A stretch of DNA of 64,000 nt from positions 124,001 through 188,000 of the forward strand of contig CANKZR010000002.1 of assembly GCA_947488625.1 (NCBI GenBank). The letters are read 5' to 3'. Shown here one piece after another: positions 16,274 through 25,164 of the stretch; the first letter of the stretch is position 1; every line of letters starts with the position of its first letter. This DNA is from an uncultured Sphingomonadaceae bacterium (lineage in GTDB: Bacteria; Pseudomonadota; Alphaproteobacteria; Sphingomonadales; Sphingomonadaceae). The notes under the pieces were generated by a model that was not told the DNA's origin, did not search any database, and saw nothing but the letters and a program-made list of their open reading frames with translations. The position numbers and the translations under genes are program-made.

Positions 16274-17064
16274 AAGCGCCCCTCCACCACCGTTACGCAG
16301 TCGCCCGACAATATGGCCCGGTCTCCGTCGAGGCGACAGGTGGCATGGCCGCCGCGCCTTGAGGCCTGGAACGCGGTGAAGCTGTCCTGCCCCAGCCGCT
16401 CGGTCCAGAACGGGGTGAGAACGGCATGGGCGGAGCCGGTAAAACTGTCCTCGTCCACGCCGCCGCCGGGTACGAAATTGCGACTGATCACTTCGGTTTC
16501 CCTGCCCGGTGCGGTGCAGATGAACTGTGCATCTCCAAGTCTGGCGAGGCCCCGCAAGTCCGGGTCCAGCGTGCGGATTGCGGCGGCATCCTCGTAGAGA
16601 AAGATGTAATAACCGTCCGCGTTGCACCACACCTCCTCCGGCTTGGCGCCCAGCAAAGCAACCGCCTCGGCATAGTCGCCCTTCTTCGTCGGGATGGCGG
16701 GCAAGGCCAGTTCATAACCTTCGCAAGCACGGCGAACTTCGAGAATGCCCGCCTTGCGCGTGGAGAAGGTCATCCGTTCGCGGTTTTCGTTTTGCGACAG
16801 CAGAACGTGACCGGAGGCAAGCGTCGCATGGCCGCACAGCGCCACTTCCAGCGTCGGCGTGAACCAGCGCAAGGCGTAATCCGCGTCACCATCCGGCGTT
16901 TCCACCAGGAAAGCGGTTTCGGCGAACATATTCTCTTCGGCAATCGCTGCCATCGTTGCATCGTCCGGCCACCTGTCAACGATGACGACGGCGGCCTGGT
17001 TGCCGGAAAAGGGTTTCGAGGCAAAGGCATCGACGTGCCAGTAAGGGATTGATTTCCTTGTCAT
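16258..17064 (-). CDS. PhzF family isomerase/epimerase-like protein
   Basis: A 268-residue protein of the PhzF/diaminopimelate-epimerase-like fold. It begins IPYWHVDAFASKPFSGNQAA (family FxGNPAAV) and carries the catalytic Glu in EENMFAETAFL. Late motifs include FVPGGGVDEDSFTGSAH. Family members act in phenazine synthesis, but most, probably including this one, have unknown small-molecule isomerase roles; no phenazine genes are nearby. The start overlaps the CDF transporter stop by ATGA (17061-17064), making it the last gene of a pdxH-CDF-phzF operon. Confidence 0.9.
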   Translation of the reverse strand: MTRKSIPYWHVDAFASKPFSGNQAAVVIVDRWPDDATMAAIAEENMFAETAFLVETPDGDADYALRWFTPTLEVALCGHATLASGHVLLSQNENRERMTFSTRKAGILEVRRACEGYELALPAIPTKKGDYAEAVALLGAKPEEVWCNADGYYIFLYEDAAAIRTLDPDLRGLARLGDAQFICTAPGRETEVISRNFVPGGGVDEDSFTGSAHAVLTPFWTERLGQDSFTAFQASRRGGHATCRLDGDRAILSGDCVTVVEGRFYLEG

Positions 17065-17996
17065 GGGGTATCCTTGAGCTGGGCAAATTCATCGGTCTCG
17101 ACCAGCGGGTTGCCAGGTTCGTCCACATGTCCGCGCGGATCGATGTGGATCAGCAGTTCAAGACCGGGGAACTGACGGCAGAGGTCTTCCTCCACCCGGT
17201 CGATAATGGCGTGCGCGTCGTTCACCGTCATCGTTCCGGGCAAGTCGACATGAAACTGCGCGAAATCATGGTATCCGCTGGTCCGCGTGCGCAGGTCGTG
17301 CAGGTTGGAAAGCTCTGGGTGGCGCGCGGCCGCTTCCACGAAGGCGCGGCGCTTGTCCTCCGGCCATTCGCGATCCATCAGGTGATCGATGGCCTCCGTC
17401 GCGGCAGACCAGGCATTCCACAGCAACCAGGCCGCGATGGCGAGGCCAAACAGCGGGTCGGCTTTCGCAAAGCCCAGGTACTGGTCCAGCACCAGCGCCG
17501 CGATCACCGCGAGATTGAGAAGCAGGTCGGACTGGTAATGCACCGAATCGGTCTTGATCGCCACCGAACCCGTGCGGCGAATGACGTAACGCTGCCACGC
17601 TATCAGGCCGAACGTGGCGATGATGGCAATTACCGATACGGCAATGCCCTGCTCTGCCGCCTGCGTTTCGCCGCCTTCGACCAGGCGCAGGATCGCGCGA
17701 AAGCCAATGGCGGTGGCCGAAAGCACGATCAGGATGATCTGGAACATCGCTGCCACGGGTTCCGCCTTGCCGTGGCCGAAGCGATGATCTTCGTCGGCGG
17801 GTTGCGCGGCCACCCACACGCCCACCAGTGTTGCCACGCTGGCCACGAAATCCAGCGCCGTATCGGCAAGACTGCCTAGCATGGCGGTGGAACTGGTCTG
17901 CCACACGGCCCACAGCTTCAGCGTGCCAAGGAACAGCGCCGTCAGTATGGACGCCATGGCCGCACTGCGCGTGAGAGAGGCGCGACTATCGCTCAT
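17061..17996 (-). CDS. Cation diffusion facilitator (CDF) metal exporter
   Basis: A 311-residue inner-membrane antiporter exporting divalent metals such as Zn, Fe or Mn. Six hydrophobic segments are followed by a cytoplasmic metal-sensing domain with DFAQFHVDLPG and ELLIHIDP. The transport-site motif SLADTALDFVAS and the loop DHRFGHGKAEP are characteristic. The start at 17996 (MSDSRASLTRSAAM) gives an ATGA overlap with pdxH; the Met 8 codons upstream would overlap by 28 bases. Metal specificity cannot be read confidently; the DxxxD site suits Fe/Zn-type FieF proteins. Confidence 0.9.
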   Translation of the reverse strand: MSDSRASLTRSAAMASILTALFLGTLKLWAVWQTSSTAMLGSLADTALDFVASVATLVGVWVAAQPADEDHRFGHGKAEPVAAMFQIILIVLSATAIGFRAILRLVEGGETQAAEQGIAVSVIAIIATFGLIAWQRYVIRRTGSVAIKTDSVHYQSDLLLNLAVIAALVLDQYLGFAKADPLFGLAIAAWLLWNAWSAATEAIDHLMDREWPEDKRRAFVEAAARHPELSNLHDLRTRTSGYHDFAQFHVDLPGTMTVNDAHAIIDRVEEDLCRQFPGLELLIHIDPRGHVDEPGNPLVETDEFAQLKDTP

Positions 17997-18604
17997 GGGT
18001 AAAGCAGGTTGCTCGTCCATGCAGCCTCCTGTGCAGCGCGCGAAAAGCGGCGGCGTTCATGCAGGCGGTTGGGCCGGTCGAGCCAGAATTCCATCGCCAT
18101 CGGAGAAAGGCGAAACCCCGTCCAGTGTGGCGGTCGCGGCACTTCACCATCACCCTCGTACGCCGCGCGAAGTTCGGACACGCGCGCATCGTAGGTGGCG
18201 CGATTGTCCAGCGGGCGTGACTGGTCGCTGGCGGCGGAGCCGACCTGGCTGACGAAGGGACGCGAGTGGAAATAGGCATCGGCCTCTTCCTCGCTCACCT
18301 CTTCCAGCGGACCTTCGATGCGGATCTGGCGGCGCAGACTCTTCCAGTGAAACAGCAATGCTGCCTGCGGATTGGCGAGGATTTCCCCACCCTTGCGGCT
18401 TTGCGCGTTGGTGTAGAACACGAAACCGCGATCGTCGTGCCCTTTCAGCAGCACCATGCGCACAGAGGGTGCTCCACCGGGCGTAGCGGTGGCCAGTGCC
18501 ATGGCATTGGGATCGTTCGGCTCGCTCTCCCTCGCCTCGACAAACCAGGTGTCGAACAGGCTGAAGGGATCGATGGCGGGAATTGCGTTTGCGGTGTCGC
18601 TCAT
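17993..18604 (-). CDS. pdxH: Pyridoxamine/pyridoxine 5'-phosphate oxidase
   Basis: FMN-dependent oxidase making pyridoxal 5'-phosphate, the last step of vitamin B6 synthesis and salvage. At 203 residues it fits the family. Motifs include PSVRMVLLKGHDDRGFVFYT, then SRKGGEIL (FMN and substrate site), SRPFVSQVG and the C-terminal substrate-binding RLHERRRF, ending WTSNLLYP. It heads a leftward three-gene operon with 4-base ATGA overlaps at both junctions. Confidence 0.96.
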   Translation of the reverse strand: MSDTANAIPAIDPFSLFDTWFVEARESEPNDPNAMALATATPGGAPSVRMVLLKGHDDRGFVFYTNAQSRKGGEILANPQAALLFHWKSLRRQIRIEGPLEEVSEEEADAYFHSRPFVSQVGSAASDQSRPLDNRATYDARVSELRAAYEGDGEVPRPPHWTGFRLSPMAMEFWLDRPNRLHERRRFSRAAQEAAWTSNLLYP

Positions 18605-18682
18605 GGGTCGGGGGCTTACAATCCAGTAAAGCCTATTGGAAGTAACCTTGTTGACCCGCCGCGCGCCAACTAGGGAGAGTTT

Positions 18683-18991
18683 ATGATCTGGTTTCTCTTT
18701 TTGCTTCTAGGCTTTCACGTCTTGCTCGGCGCGGCACTGGCCCGCCATGGCATGAAAGCAAGCTCCTTTCGCGACATCCCCTTCCGCCTGTTGATCCTGT
18801 TCACGTTCGGCGTCGCAGTCGCGGGTTGGCTAATGCGCGAGTTCCTGAATGTTTCGGACAACACTTCCCTCGGCCCAAGGATGTTGGGCGCTGCAATGTT
18901 CCTCACATTCTGCATTGCCCTATGGTCCGGCGGTTATTGGTGGGGCAGGAGGAGACTGGCCAGGAAACGCGCGACCTACCATCGCTTCTGA
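18683..18991 (+). CDS. Small integral membrane protein, unknown function
   Basis: A 102-residue hydrophobic protein with three predicted transmembrane segments (IWFLFLLLGFHVLLGAALA; LLILFTFGVAVAGWLM; GAAMFLTFCIALWSGGYWW) and a basic C-terminus. A clear AGGGAGAG Shine-Dalgarno precedes the ATG. It lies between divergent pdxH and the downstream DnaJ gene, 57 bases before the latter. No family is recognised. Confidence 0.7.
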   Translation: MIWFLFLLLGFHVLLGAALARHGMKASSFRDIPFRLLILFTFGVAVAGWLMREFLNVSDNTSLGPRMLGAAMFLTFCIALWSGGYWWGRRRLARKRATYHRF

Positions 18992-19012
18992 AGTTCGTGG
19001 CTGCCCTCTCTC

Positions 19013-19041
19013 TTGCTTAAACAATCCGCATTACCTAGCTA
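19013..19041 (+). promoter_or_regulatory. Candidate promoter giving a leaderless dnaJ-family mRNA
   Basis: TTGCTT (19013-19018), a 17-bp spacer and TAGCTA (19036-19041) precede the ATG at 19049 by seven bases. There is no Shine-Dalgarno in the preceding 30 bases. If this is the promoter, transcription would start at or next to the start codon. Confidence 0.4.
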
Positions 19042-19048
19042 ACACACC

Positions 19049-20047
19049 ATGGCTGATCCCTATTCCACACTCGGCGTGAGCCGTTCCGCGAACGAGAAGG
19101 ACATCAAGTCCGCCTATCGCAAGCTCGCCAAGGAACTGCATCCCGACCGCAACAAGGACAATCCCAAGGCGACGGAGCGCTTCGGCAAGGTCACGCAGGC
19201 CTATGACCTGCTGTCCGACAAGAACAAGCGCGCCCAGTTCGATCGCGGCGAGATCGATGGCGACGGCAACCCCACCAGCCCCTTCGGGCACGCGGGGTTC
19301 GGCGGGCAACGGCCCGGCGCTCGGGGTGGTCCGGGCGGCGGCTTCAACCCGCGCGACCAGCAGGGCTTCGGCGGCGCGGATGAAATGGACCTTGGTGACC
19401 TGTTCGAAGGCCTGTTCGGCCGCGGCGGCAACACCCGTGGCCCTCGACCCGGAGGTATGGGGGGCGGCATGAACGGTGGCATGGGTGGCGGCCCGCAGGG
19501 TTTCCGCCGCCCGCCGCCACCGCCGCAAAAGGGCGCCGACATTCGCTATAAGCTGGCCGTGCCTTTCATCGATGCCGCAACCCGTGCCAAGCAACGGATC
19601 ACCTTGTCGGATGGCAAGACCATCGATCTCTCCCTGCCCGAGGGCGTGGAGGACGGCACGACCATGCGCCTCAAGGGCAAGGGCCAGAAGGGGCCGCGCG
19701 GTGATGGCGATGGCATCGTGGTCGTCGATATCCAGCCGCACCGCTTCTTCTACCGCGATGGCGACGACGTGCGCGTGGATCTGCCCGTTACGCTGGACGA
19801 AGCCCTCAACGGTGCAAAGGTGAAGGTGCCGACCGTGGATGGCGCCGTCATGCTCACCATCGGCGCAGGCTCGAGCTCGGGCAAGGTCCTGCGGCTGAAG
19901 GGCAAGGGTTTCAGCAAGAAGGGCGGCACGCGGGGCGACCAACTCGTTACCCTGCAAATCCAGCTCCCCGATGACATTTCCGAGCTATCGGACAAGCTCG
20001 AGGGCTGGCGAGACAATGGAAACCCCCGCAAGCAAATGGAACCTTGA
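19049..20047 (+). CDS. DnaJ-family co-chaperone lacking the zinc finger (CbpA-like)
   Basis: A 332-residue type II Hsp40 that would stimulate a DnaK ATPase and deliver substrates. The J domain (residues 1-70) has YSTLGVSRSANEKDIKSAYR and the essential HPD in ELHPDRN. A long Gly/Phe- and Gly/Met-rich linker follows, then the C-terminal beta-sandwich substrate domains (PQKGADIRYKLAVPFIDAAT; RLKGKGFSKKGGTRGD). No CxxCxGxG zinc repeats are present, so it is not canonical DnaJ. No grpE or dnaK is adjacent. The ATG has no Shine-Dalgarno. Confidence 0.92.
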   Translation: MADPYSTLGVSRSANEKDIKSAYRKLAKELHPDRNKDNPKATERFGKVTQAYDLLSDKNKRAQFDRGEIDGDGNPTSPFGHAGFGGQRPGARGGPGGGFNPRDQQGFGGADEMDLGDLFEGLFGRGGNTRGPRPGGMGGGMNGGMGGGPQGFRRPPPPPQKGADIRYKLAVPFIDAATRAKQRITLSDGKTIDLSLPEGVEDGTTMRLKGKGQKGPRGDGDGIVVVDIQPHRFFYRDGDDVRVDLPVTLDEALNGAKVKVPTVDGAVMLTIGAGSSSGKVLRLKGKGFSKKGGTRGDQLVTLQIQLPDDISELSDKLEGWRDNGNPRKQMEP

Positions 20048-20108
20048 CGCCTTTATGCTGACCGTCGGCGCTCGACACCGGCAAAGTAACTGGTAGACAT
20101 CGCAGGAC

Positions 20109-21143
20109 ATGGCTCCACCCGGCATCACCGAAAAGGAAGCAAGGTCAGGACCGCCCACGCAGGACCTGTCGCCGGAAGCGCGGCAGAAGGCTGCGGTGGA
20201 GGACCCCGGCGCCGTGGCACGATGGCGCGGCAAGCTTGGCATTCACGACAGAGCCTGGGAAATCACCAAGCGCGTAGCGGTCGGCTGCTTCAACGACGGG
20301 CTGATCCATGCCGGCAATCTGGCCTACATGTCGGTGCTGGCAATCTTTCCCTTCTTCATTACCGCCGCCGCCATATTCTCCGCAGTCGGGGAAGAGGGCG
20401 AGCGCGCCGCCACGATCAACGCCATTCTCACCGCGCTACCGCCGGTGGTGGGCGAAGTGATCGGCCCGGTAGCGCGCAACGTGGTGGAATCGCGCAGCGG
20501 CTGGCTGTTGTGGGTCGGTGGGCTGTTCGGGCTGTGGACGGTGGGCAGCCTGATCGAGACGATCCGCGATATCCTGCGCCGCGCCTATGGCACGCAGCGA
20601 ACCCACGCCTTCTGGAAATATCGGTTGTTCTCCACCGGCATCATCATCGTTGCCGTGTTGCTGTTGATGACATCGCTGCTGGCACAGGTGATGATCGGCG
20701 CTGCGCAAGAAGTGATCGCGGCCTATTTTCCCGAGCTTAACGAGGCGTTGGGAAGCCTTGCATGGTCGCGCATCGTACCCGCCATCGGCCTGTTCGGTTC
20801 GATCTTCATGTTGTTCTATGCCCTAACCCCGGCGAAATATCGGCACCGCCGCTATCCAAAGTGGCCCGGCGCGCTGTTTGTAACCGTGTGGTGGATCACG
20901 GTCACTGTTGCCATGCCACCAGTGCTGCGCAGCGTGTTTTCCTATAATCTCACCTATGGATCGCTGGCGGGGGTCATGATCGCGCTTTTCTTTTTCTGGC
21001 TGGTGGGCCTAGGGATGGTGGCAGGCGGCGAACTTAACGCCGCGCTCGCCGAAACGCCCGAAGAAGAGCGTGAACGCAAGAAACTGGAAAACCCCGATGA
21101 TGTCGGGGACGTGCAGGACACTACGGAGGAAACCGTCGCATGA
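20109..21143 (+). CDS. YihY/virulence factor BrkB family inner-membrane protein
   Basis: A 344-residue polytopic membrane protein with about six transmembrane helices, preceded by a 60-residue polar N-terminus. Family hallmarks are GNLAYMSVLAIFPFFITAAA and the late YNLTYGSLAGVMIALFFFWL. Despite the old RNase BN label, family function is unestablished. The stop overlaps the fabI start by ATGA, so the two are coupled. A second YihY paralogue lies at 52395-53219. Confidence 0.88.
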   Translation: MAPPGITEKEARSGPPTQDLSPEARQKAAVEDPGAVARWRGKLGIHDRAWEITKRVAVGCFNDGLIHAGNLAYMSVLAIFPFFITAAAIFSAVGEEGERAATINAILTALPPVVGEVIGPVARNVVESRSGWLLWVGGLFGLWTVGSLIETIRDILRRAYGTQRTHAFWKYRLFSTGIIIVAVLLLMTSLLAQVMIGAAQEVIAAYFPELNEALGSLAWSRIVPAIGLFGSIFMLFYALTPAKYRHRRYPKWPGALFVTVWWITVTVAMPPVLRSVFSYNLTYGSLAGVMIALFFFWLVGLGMVAGGELNAALAETPEEERERKKLENPDDVGDVQDTTEETVA

Positions 21144-21943
21144 GTGGATTGATGGCAGGCAAGAAGGGCCTGATCATGGGGCTCGCCAATGACAAGTCGC
21201 TGGCGTGGGGCATTGCCAAGAAGCTGCACGAACAGGGGGCGCAAATGGCATTCTCCTATCAGGGAGAAGCGCTGAAGAAGCGCGTCGGTCCGCTGGCGGA
21301 GCAGGTTGGCAGCGATTTCCTGATCGAGTGCGACGTGTCCGACATGGATGCGATGGACACCGCCTTTGCCGAGATCGAGGCGCGTTGGGGCAAGATGGAT
21401 TTCCTCGTCCATGCCATCGGCTTTTCGGACAAGAGCGAACTGCGCGGCAAATATGTCGACACCAGCCTCGACAACTTTTTGATGACGATGAACATCTCCG
21501 CCTATTCGCTGGTTGCCGCCGCCAAGCGCGCGCGCCCGCTGATGAGTGAAGGCGGATCCATCGTCACGCTAACCTATTACGGGGCGGAAAAGGTTGTGCC
21601 GCATTACAATGTGATGGGTGTGGCCAAGGCGGCGCTGGAAACCAGCGTGCAGTATCTCGCCAACGATCTTGGGCCGGAGGGCATCCGCGTCAACGCGATC
21701 AGTGCCGGACCGATCAAGACGCTGGCCGCCAGCGGGATCGGCGATTTTCGCTACATCCTCAAATGGAACGAGCTGAATGCACCGATGCGCCGCAACGTCA
21801 CGATCGAGGACGTGGGCGGCGCAGGGCTGTATTTCTGCTCCGACCTGTCATCGGGCGTGACAGGCGAAACCCATCACGTGGATGCGGGTTATCACGTGGT
21901 CGGCATGAAGCAGGAAGACGCGCCCGATATCGCGCTGACTTGA
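21140..21943 (+). CDS. fabI: Enoyl-[acyl-carrier-protein] reductase (NADH)
   Basis: Reduces the trans-2-enoyl-ACP in the last step of each fatty acid elongation cycle, and is the usual triclosan target. The 267 residues begin with the FabI Rossmann signature GKKGLIMGLANDKSLAWGIA. The catalytic Tyr156-x6-Lys163 pair and Tyr146 are in register with E. coli FabI (YYGAEKVVPHYNVMGVAKAA). The start overlaps the upstream YihY gene by ATGA. Downstream is a convergent secreted unknown 14 bases away. Confidence 0.95.
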   Translation: MSGLMAGKKGLIMGLANDKSLAWGIAKKLHEQGAQMAFSYQGEALKKRVGPLAEQVGSDFLIECDVSDMDAMDTAFAEIEARWGKMDFLVHAIGFSDKSELRGKYVDTSLDNFLMTMNISAYSLVAAAKRARPLMSEGGSIVTLTYYGAEKVVPHYNVMGVAKAALETSVQYLANDLGPEGIRVNAISAGPIKTLAASGIGDFRYILKWNELNAPMRRNVTIEDVGGAGLYFCSDLSSGVTGETHHVDAGYHVVGMKQEDAPDIALT

Positions 21944-21956
21944 GAGACCTTCGAAA

Positions 21957-22631
21957 CTAGGCCCCGGGTTCTTCGGCTGGCGGTGCGGCGTCCAGCGCGC
22001 GCGGCTCCTCGTCATCGTCGAAGCTGGGCGGCGGGAGATCGCGCGGGGGCATGCGATCGGGATCGACCACCGTCGCAGGCGGAGCGGACGGATCGACCTC
22101 CTCGCCCGGAATCGGCGCCGATTGCGCTTCCCGGCGACGCTGCAATTCGGCGTCTTCCAGTTCCTCGACCCGCGCCTGCGTGGCTGCAGCTTCATCGTCG
22201 ATGGCGGCAAGTCTCTCGGCGCGTTCTTCCTCAATCAGTTCGGCAAAACGCAAGTCGCTCGAATTGGCGCGCTCTGCGTAAGCAGCCTCGATCATCTCCA
22301 TCGTGCAGCCAAGATCGCCGCCCGCCCCTACGGGTGTGCAGCTGAGCGGTCCGAAATCGCCGACTGCCTCAAGAGCCAGCGCGCGCTTGGTCCAGCTTTC
22401 GTTTTGCGGAGAGGTGCTGGTGCGAAGGTTGGGCGGAATGCGATACCGCTCGCTTTCGTCCAGCCGGGCACAGACAGTGATCGTATCGCCGGTGCTTTCG
22501 GGACATTCATCCTCGCCGAAGATGATGACCTGGTTCACGCGGTCGCCGGCGTTGTCCTGCGCGGCAGCAGGCGCGGAGCCCAGCCCCATGGCGATGGCGG
22601 AAGCGGCGGTAAGGGTGAGCAAGCGGGTCAT
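21957..22631 (-). CDS. Secreted hypothetical protein with acidic/proline-rich tail
   Basis: A 224-residue predicted periplasmic protein. A signal peptide (MTRLLTLTAASAIAMGLG, then SAPAAAQ) is followed by a compact domain with VNQVIIFGEDECP, DTITVCARLDESERYRIP and CTPVGAGGDLGCTMEMI. Four or more Cys suggest disulfides. The C-terminal half is an acidic coiled-coil-like stretch and then a Pro/Asp/Glu-rich, probably disordered tail. I know similar proteins only as uncharacterised sphingomonad families. Confidence 0.78.
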   Translation of the reverse strand: MTRLLTLTAASAIAMGLGSAPAAAQDNAGDRVNQVIIFGEDECPESTGDTITVCARLDESERYRIPPNLRTSTSPQNESWTKRALALEAVGDFGPLSCTPVGAGGDLGCTMEMIEAAYAERANSSDLRFAELIEEERAERLAAIDDEAAATQARVEELEDAELQRRREAQSAPIPGEEVDPSAPPATVVDPDRMPPRDLPPPSFDDDEEPRALDAAPPAEEPGA

Positions 22632-22706
22632 GGTCTATCCTCGGTGTTCTTGTATCGTGCGCAGTTGGCGCTTCATCGGTTGAACGCATGATGAAGCCTG
22701 CCTGTT

Positions 22707-23237
22707 TCAGATTTTCTCCGAAATCCGGATGGCAGCCCGGCAGCCCAGCCGGATCGCGGCGGAAAGCAGCGGATAGGCCGGAGCCCGCTCCGCGCCCGCT
22801 TCCAGCGCAGCATCGCGGTGCTCGCGCTCGTCCTCGCGGAAGCGGTGGATCATTTCCACGAGTTCGGGATCGTCGCCGTCCTTCTCCAGCTCGTCCAGCT
22901 GCGCCGAATAGTGGGCATCGATTTCGGTCTCGACGGCTGCCGTACAGGCCATGGCTGCTTCCGGGCCGATCAGGGCCGTCCCGGCACCAAGGGCATAGCC
23001 TGCCATGTCCCAGAACGGCTGCAGGGCGGTGGGCCGTACCCCGCGCCTGGCCATCAGTGCATCGAATTCCGCACGATGCCCGGCTTCCTGCTCGGCCATG
23101 CCGCGAATCTCCGCCGAATGCGGCCCGCGATCACCCATGACCGCCAGTTGCCCGGCATAGATGCGGGTGGCGCCGAATTCGCCCGCCTGATCAACGCGGA
23201 TCATCTCGGTACGGTCCTTGGAATGGGGACGGGTCAT
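22707..23237 (-). CDS. coq7: Demethoxyubiquinone hydroxylase (COQ7 family)
   Basis: A 176-residue ferritin-like di-iron monooxygenase that hydroxylates demethoxyubiquinone late in ubiquinone synthesis. The four-helix carboxylate/histidine ligand set is visible: RVDQAGEFGATRIYAGQL, EQEAGHRAEFD, VETEIDAHY and EDEREHRDAALEAG. Start choice: the Met at 23237 (MTRPHSKDRTEMIRVDQAG) gives the family length and an ATGA overlap with dsbB; the longer frame upstream is the dsbB shadow. It is probably expressed from the dsbB promoter. Confidence 0.93.
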   Translation of the reverse strand: MTRPHSKDRTEMIRVDQAGEFGATRIYAGQLAVMGDRGPHSAEIRGMAEQEAGHRAEFDALMARRGVRPTALQPFWDMAGYALGAGTALIGPEAAMACTAAVETEIDAHYSAQLDELEKDGDDPELVEMIHRFREDEREHRDAALEAGAERAPAYPLLSAAIRLGCRAAIRISEKI

Positions 23238-23704
23238 ACGCGCTTCTCCTGTGTCTGGTTGTCGCGAGCCAGCAGCAAGACCCATATGGCGACTGCGCTG
23301 CCGATTGAAACAAGGGCATTCCAGCCCGCCAGCGAAATTCCAAGCAGCGTCCATGCCGCCTGATCGCAGCGCACGAATTCCAGCGAGAACGGATCGCCGC
23401 CGGTGCAACCCAGCGGGCTTTCCCACCAGCCGTACTCCACCCCGGCATGGTAAGCCCCGATTGCGCCGGAGACGAAAATCGCCACTGCCGCAAGGGCAAT
23501 CCAGACCCGCCCGGGCGGCGCGAAGGTCGAGAGCAGTGCCAGTCCGACTGCGGCGAAATGCGGATAGCGCTGCCACCAGCACATTTCGCACGGGAACAGG
23601 CCAAAACCGTATTCGGAAATATAGGCCCCTGCCAGCAAGAGCGCGGGAATGGCCAGCGCCAGGCGCTGGGCCAGCTTGTCTGAACTGGATAGCTTCGAGG
23701 TCAT
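23234..23704 (-). CDS. dsbB: Disulfide bond formation protein DsbB
   Basis: A 156-residue inner-membrane protein that reoxidises DsbA and passes electrons to ubiquinone. Four transmembrane helices are visible. The first periplasmic redox pair is Cys39/Cys42 in LFPCEMCWWQRYPH; the second is Cys100/Cys113 (SPLGCTGG and FVRCDQ). The gene overlaps the downstream coq7 start by ATGA, linking a quinone-using enzyme to a quinone-making one. Confidence 0.92.
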   Translation of the reverse strand: MTSKLSSSDKLAQRLALAIPALLLAGAYISEYGFGLFPCEMCWWQRYPHFAAVGLALLSTFAPPGRVWIALAAVAIFVSGAIGAYHAGVEYGWWESPLGCTGGDPFSLEFVRCDQAAWTLLGISLAGWNALVSIGSAVAIWVLLLARDNQTQEKRV

Positions 23705-23727
23705 GCGAGCCTCCTTAGGCTACCCTG

Positions 23728-25062
23728 TCAGTTCCTCGCAATGGCAACGCCTGCCGTACGACGCAATGTGCGCGCGGCGTAATCGAGCTGGAAATCCTCG
23801 ATACCCTGTTCTTCCAGTTCGGTAGCGGTCAGCTGGAAGCGCGGATCGTCAAGACGGTCGCGCTCCAGGTTCTCGTCCTGCCCGCCGATTTCGCCGACCA
23901 GATGGCCGCGAAGATCGCTTTCGCGAAGAGCCAGACGCTGGCGGCGCTCGGCGTCGGGGTCGGACAGCTGCGGCACGCGGATATCGGGTTCGATACCGCC
24001 TTCCTGCACGCTGCGGCCCGATGGCGTGTAATAGCGCGCCGTCGTCAGCTTCAGGGCGGTATCGCGGCTGAGCGGGAGCAGCGTCTGCACGCTGCCCTTG
24101 CCGAAGCTGCGCTCGCCCATCACCAGCGCACGGCGATGATCCTGCAAGGCGCCCGCCACGATTTCGCTGGCGGAAGCAGAGCCTTCGTCGATCAGCACGA
24201 TGATCGGCAGACCTTCCGCCGCATCGCCGCGATAGACGGTTTCTGCATCGTAGTAGATCGTCTCGCGGCGCGAACGGCCACGCTGTGACACGATCTGCCC
24301 ATCGGAAAGGAACAGGTCGGAAAGCGCCACTGCCTCGTCCAGCGAACCGCCGGGGTTACGGCGCAGGTCAAGCACCAGTCCGTCGAGCCGACCGGTCGCC
24401 TGTTCCTGCAATTCGCGCAGGCCCCGGCGCACGTCGGAGCCGACGTCGGCGGAGAATTCGTTCACGCTGATGTGGCCGATATTGCCATCCAGCAGTTCCC
24501 AGGTAACCGGCTCCAGCTCGATAACGCCGCGGGTCACGACGACTTCGAAACTTTCCGGACGTCCAGGACGGAAAATCGTGACTTCGATGTCGGTGCCCGC
24601 AGGCCCACGCATCTGCTCCACGGCGTCATTCAGTTCGAGGCCGTAGATAAGGTCGCCGTTGATGTGCGTGATGAAGTCCCCGGCCTTTAGCCCGGCCTGT
24701 TCGGCGGGGCTGCCACGGAAAGGAGAAATCACCTTCACCGCGCCGTCTTCCATCTGTACCGAAATGCCCAGGCCCTGGTAATTGCCGTCCATCATCGTGG
24801 TCAGTCGCTCCAGCGCGGTTCCATCAAGATAGGCGGAATGGGGATCGAGTGCGGCAAGCATCCCGTCGATCGCACCGCGAATCAGCACCTCGTCCTCTAC
24901 CGGTTCTACATAGCTGGCCTTGATCCGCTGATAGGTAGCGAACAGCTTTGCGAATTCAGGTGAGGCGCGTCCTTCCACCTGCGCGATGGCAGCGGTTGTG
25001 GCGGGCACAAGCGCAACTGCGGTACAAAGCGCAGCAGCGCGGATGGCGGGTGCAAATTTCAT
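23728..25062 (-). CDS. S41 family C-terminal processing peptidase (CtpA-like)
   Basis: A 444-residue secreted serine protease. A signal peptide starts at the ATG at 25062 (MKFAPAIRAAALCTAVALVP); the TTG seven codons upstream is less likely. Order: helical N-region, PDZ domain (YQGLGISVQMEDGAVKVISP), then the S41 core. The catalytic Ser is in DEGSASASEIVAGAL and the Lys in SFGKGSVQTLLPL. Such proteases trim periplasmic substrates, including peptidoglycan hydrolases. It lies 102 bases downstream of the EnvC-like gene, the usual alphaproteobacterial neighbour order. Confidence 0.93.
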   Translation of the reverse strand: MKFAPAIRAAALCTAVALVPATTAAIAQVEGRASPEFAKLFATYQRIKASYVEPVEDEVLIRGAIDGMLAALDPHSAYLDGTALERLTTMMDGNYQGLGISVQMEDGAVKVISPFRGSPAEQAGLKAGDFITHINGDLIYGLELNDAVEQMRGPAGTDIEVTIFRPGRPESFEVVVTRGVIELEPVTWELLDGNIGHISVNEFSADVGSDVRRGLRELQEQATGRLDGLVLDLRRNPGGSLDEAVALSDLFLSDGQIVSQRGRSRRETIYYDAETVYRGDAAEGLPIIVLIDEGSASASEIVAGALQDHRRALVMGERSFGKGSVQTLLPLSRDTALKLTTARYYTPSGRSVQEGGIEPDIRVPQLSDPDAERRQRLALRESDLRGHLVGEIGGQDENLERDRLDDPRFQLTATELEEQGIEDFQLDYAARTLRRTAGVAIARN

Positions 25063-25164
25063 AAAATCTTTCGTCCTCGGCAAGGAGGGAGTCCCTGCAA
25101 CCTTCTATCGCATATGGGGGCTTAACGCCAGATGAGGGAAAAGGGTCGCCCCGGAGCGATACAG

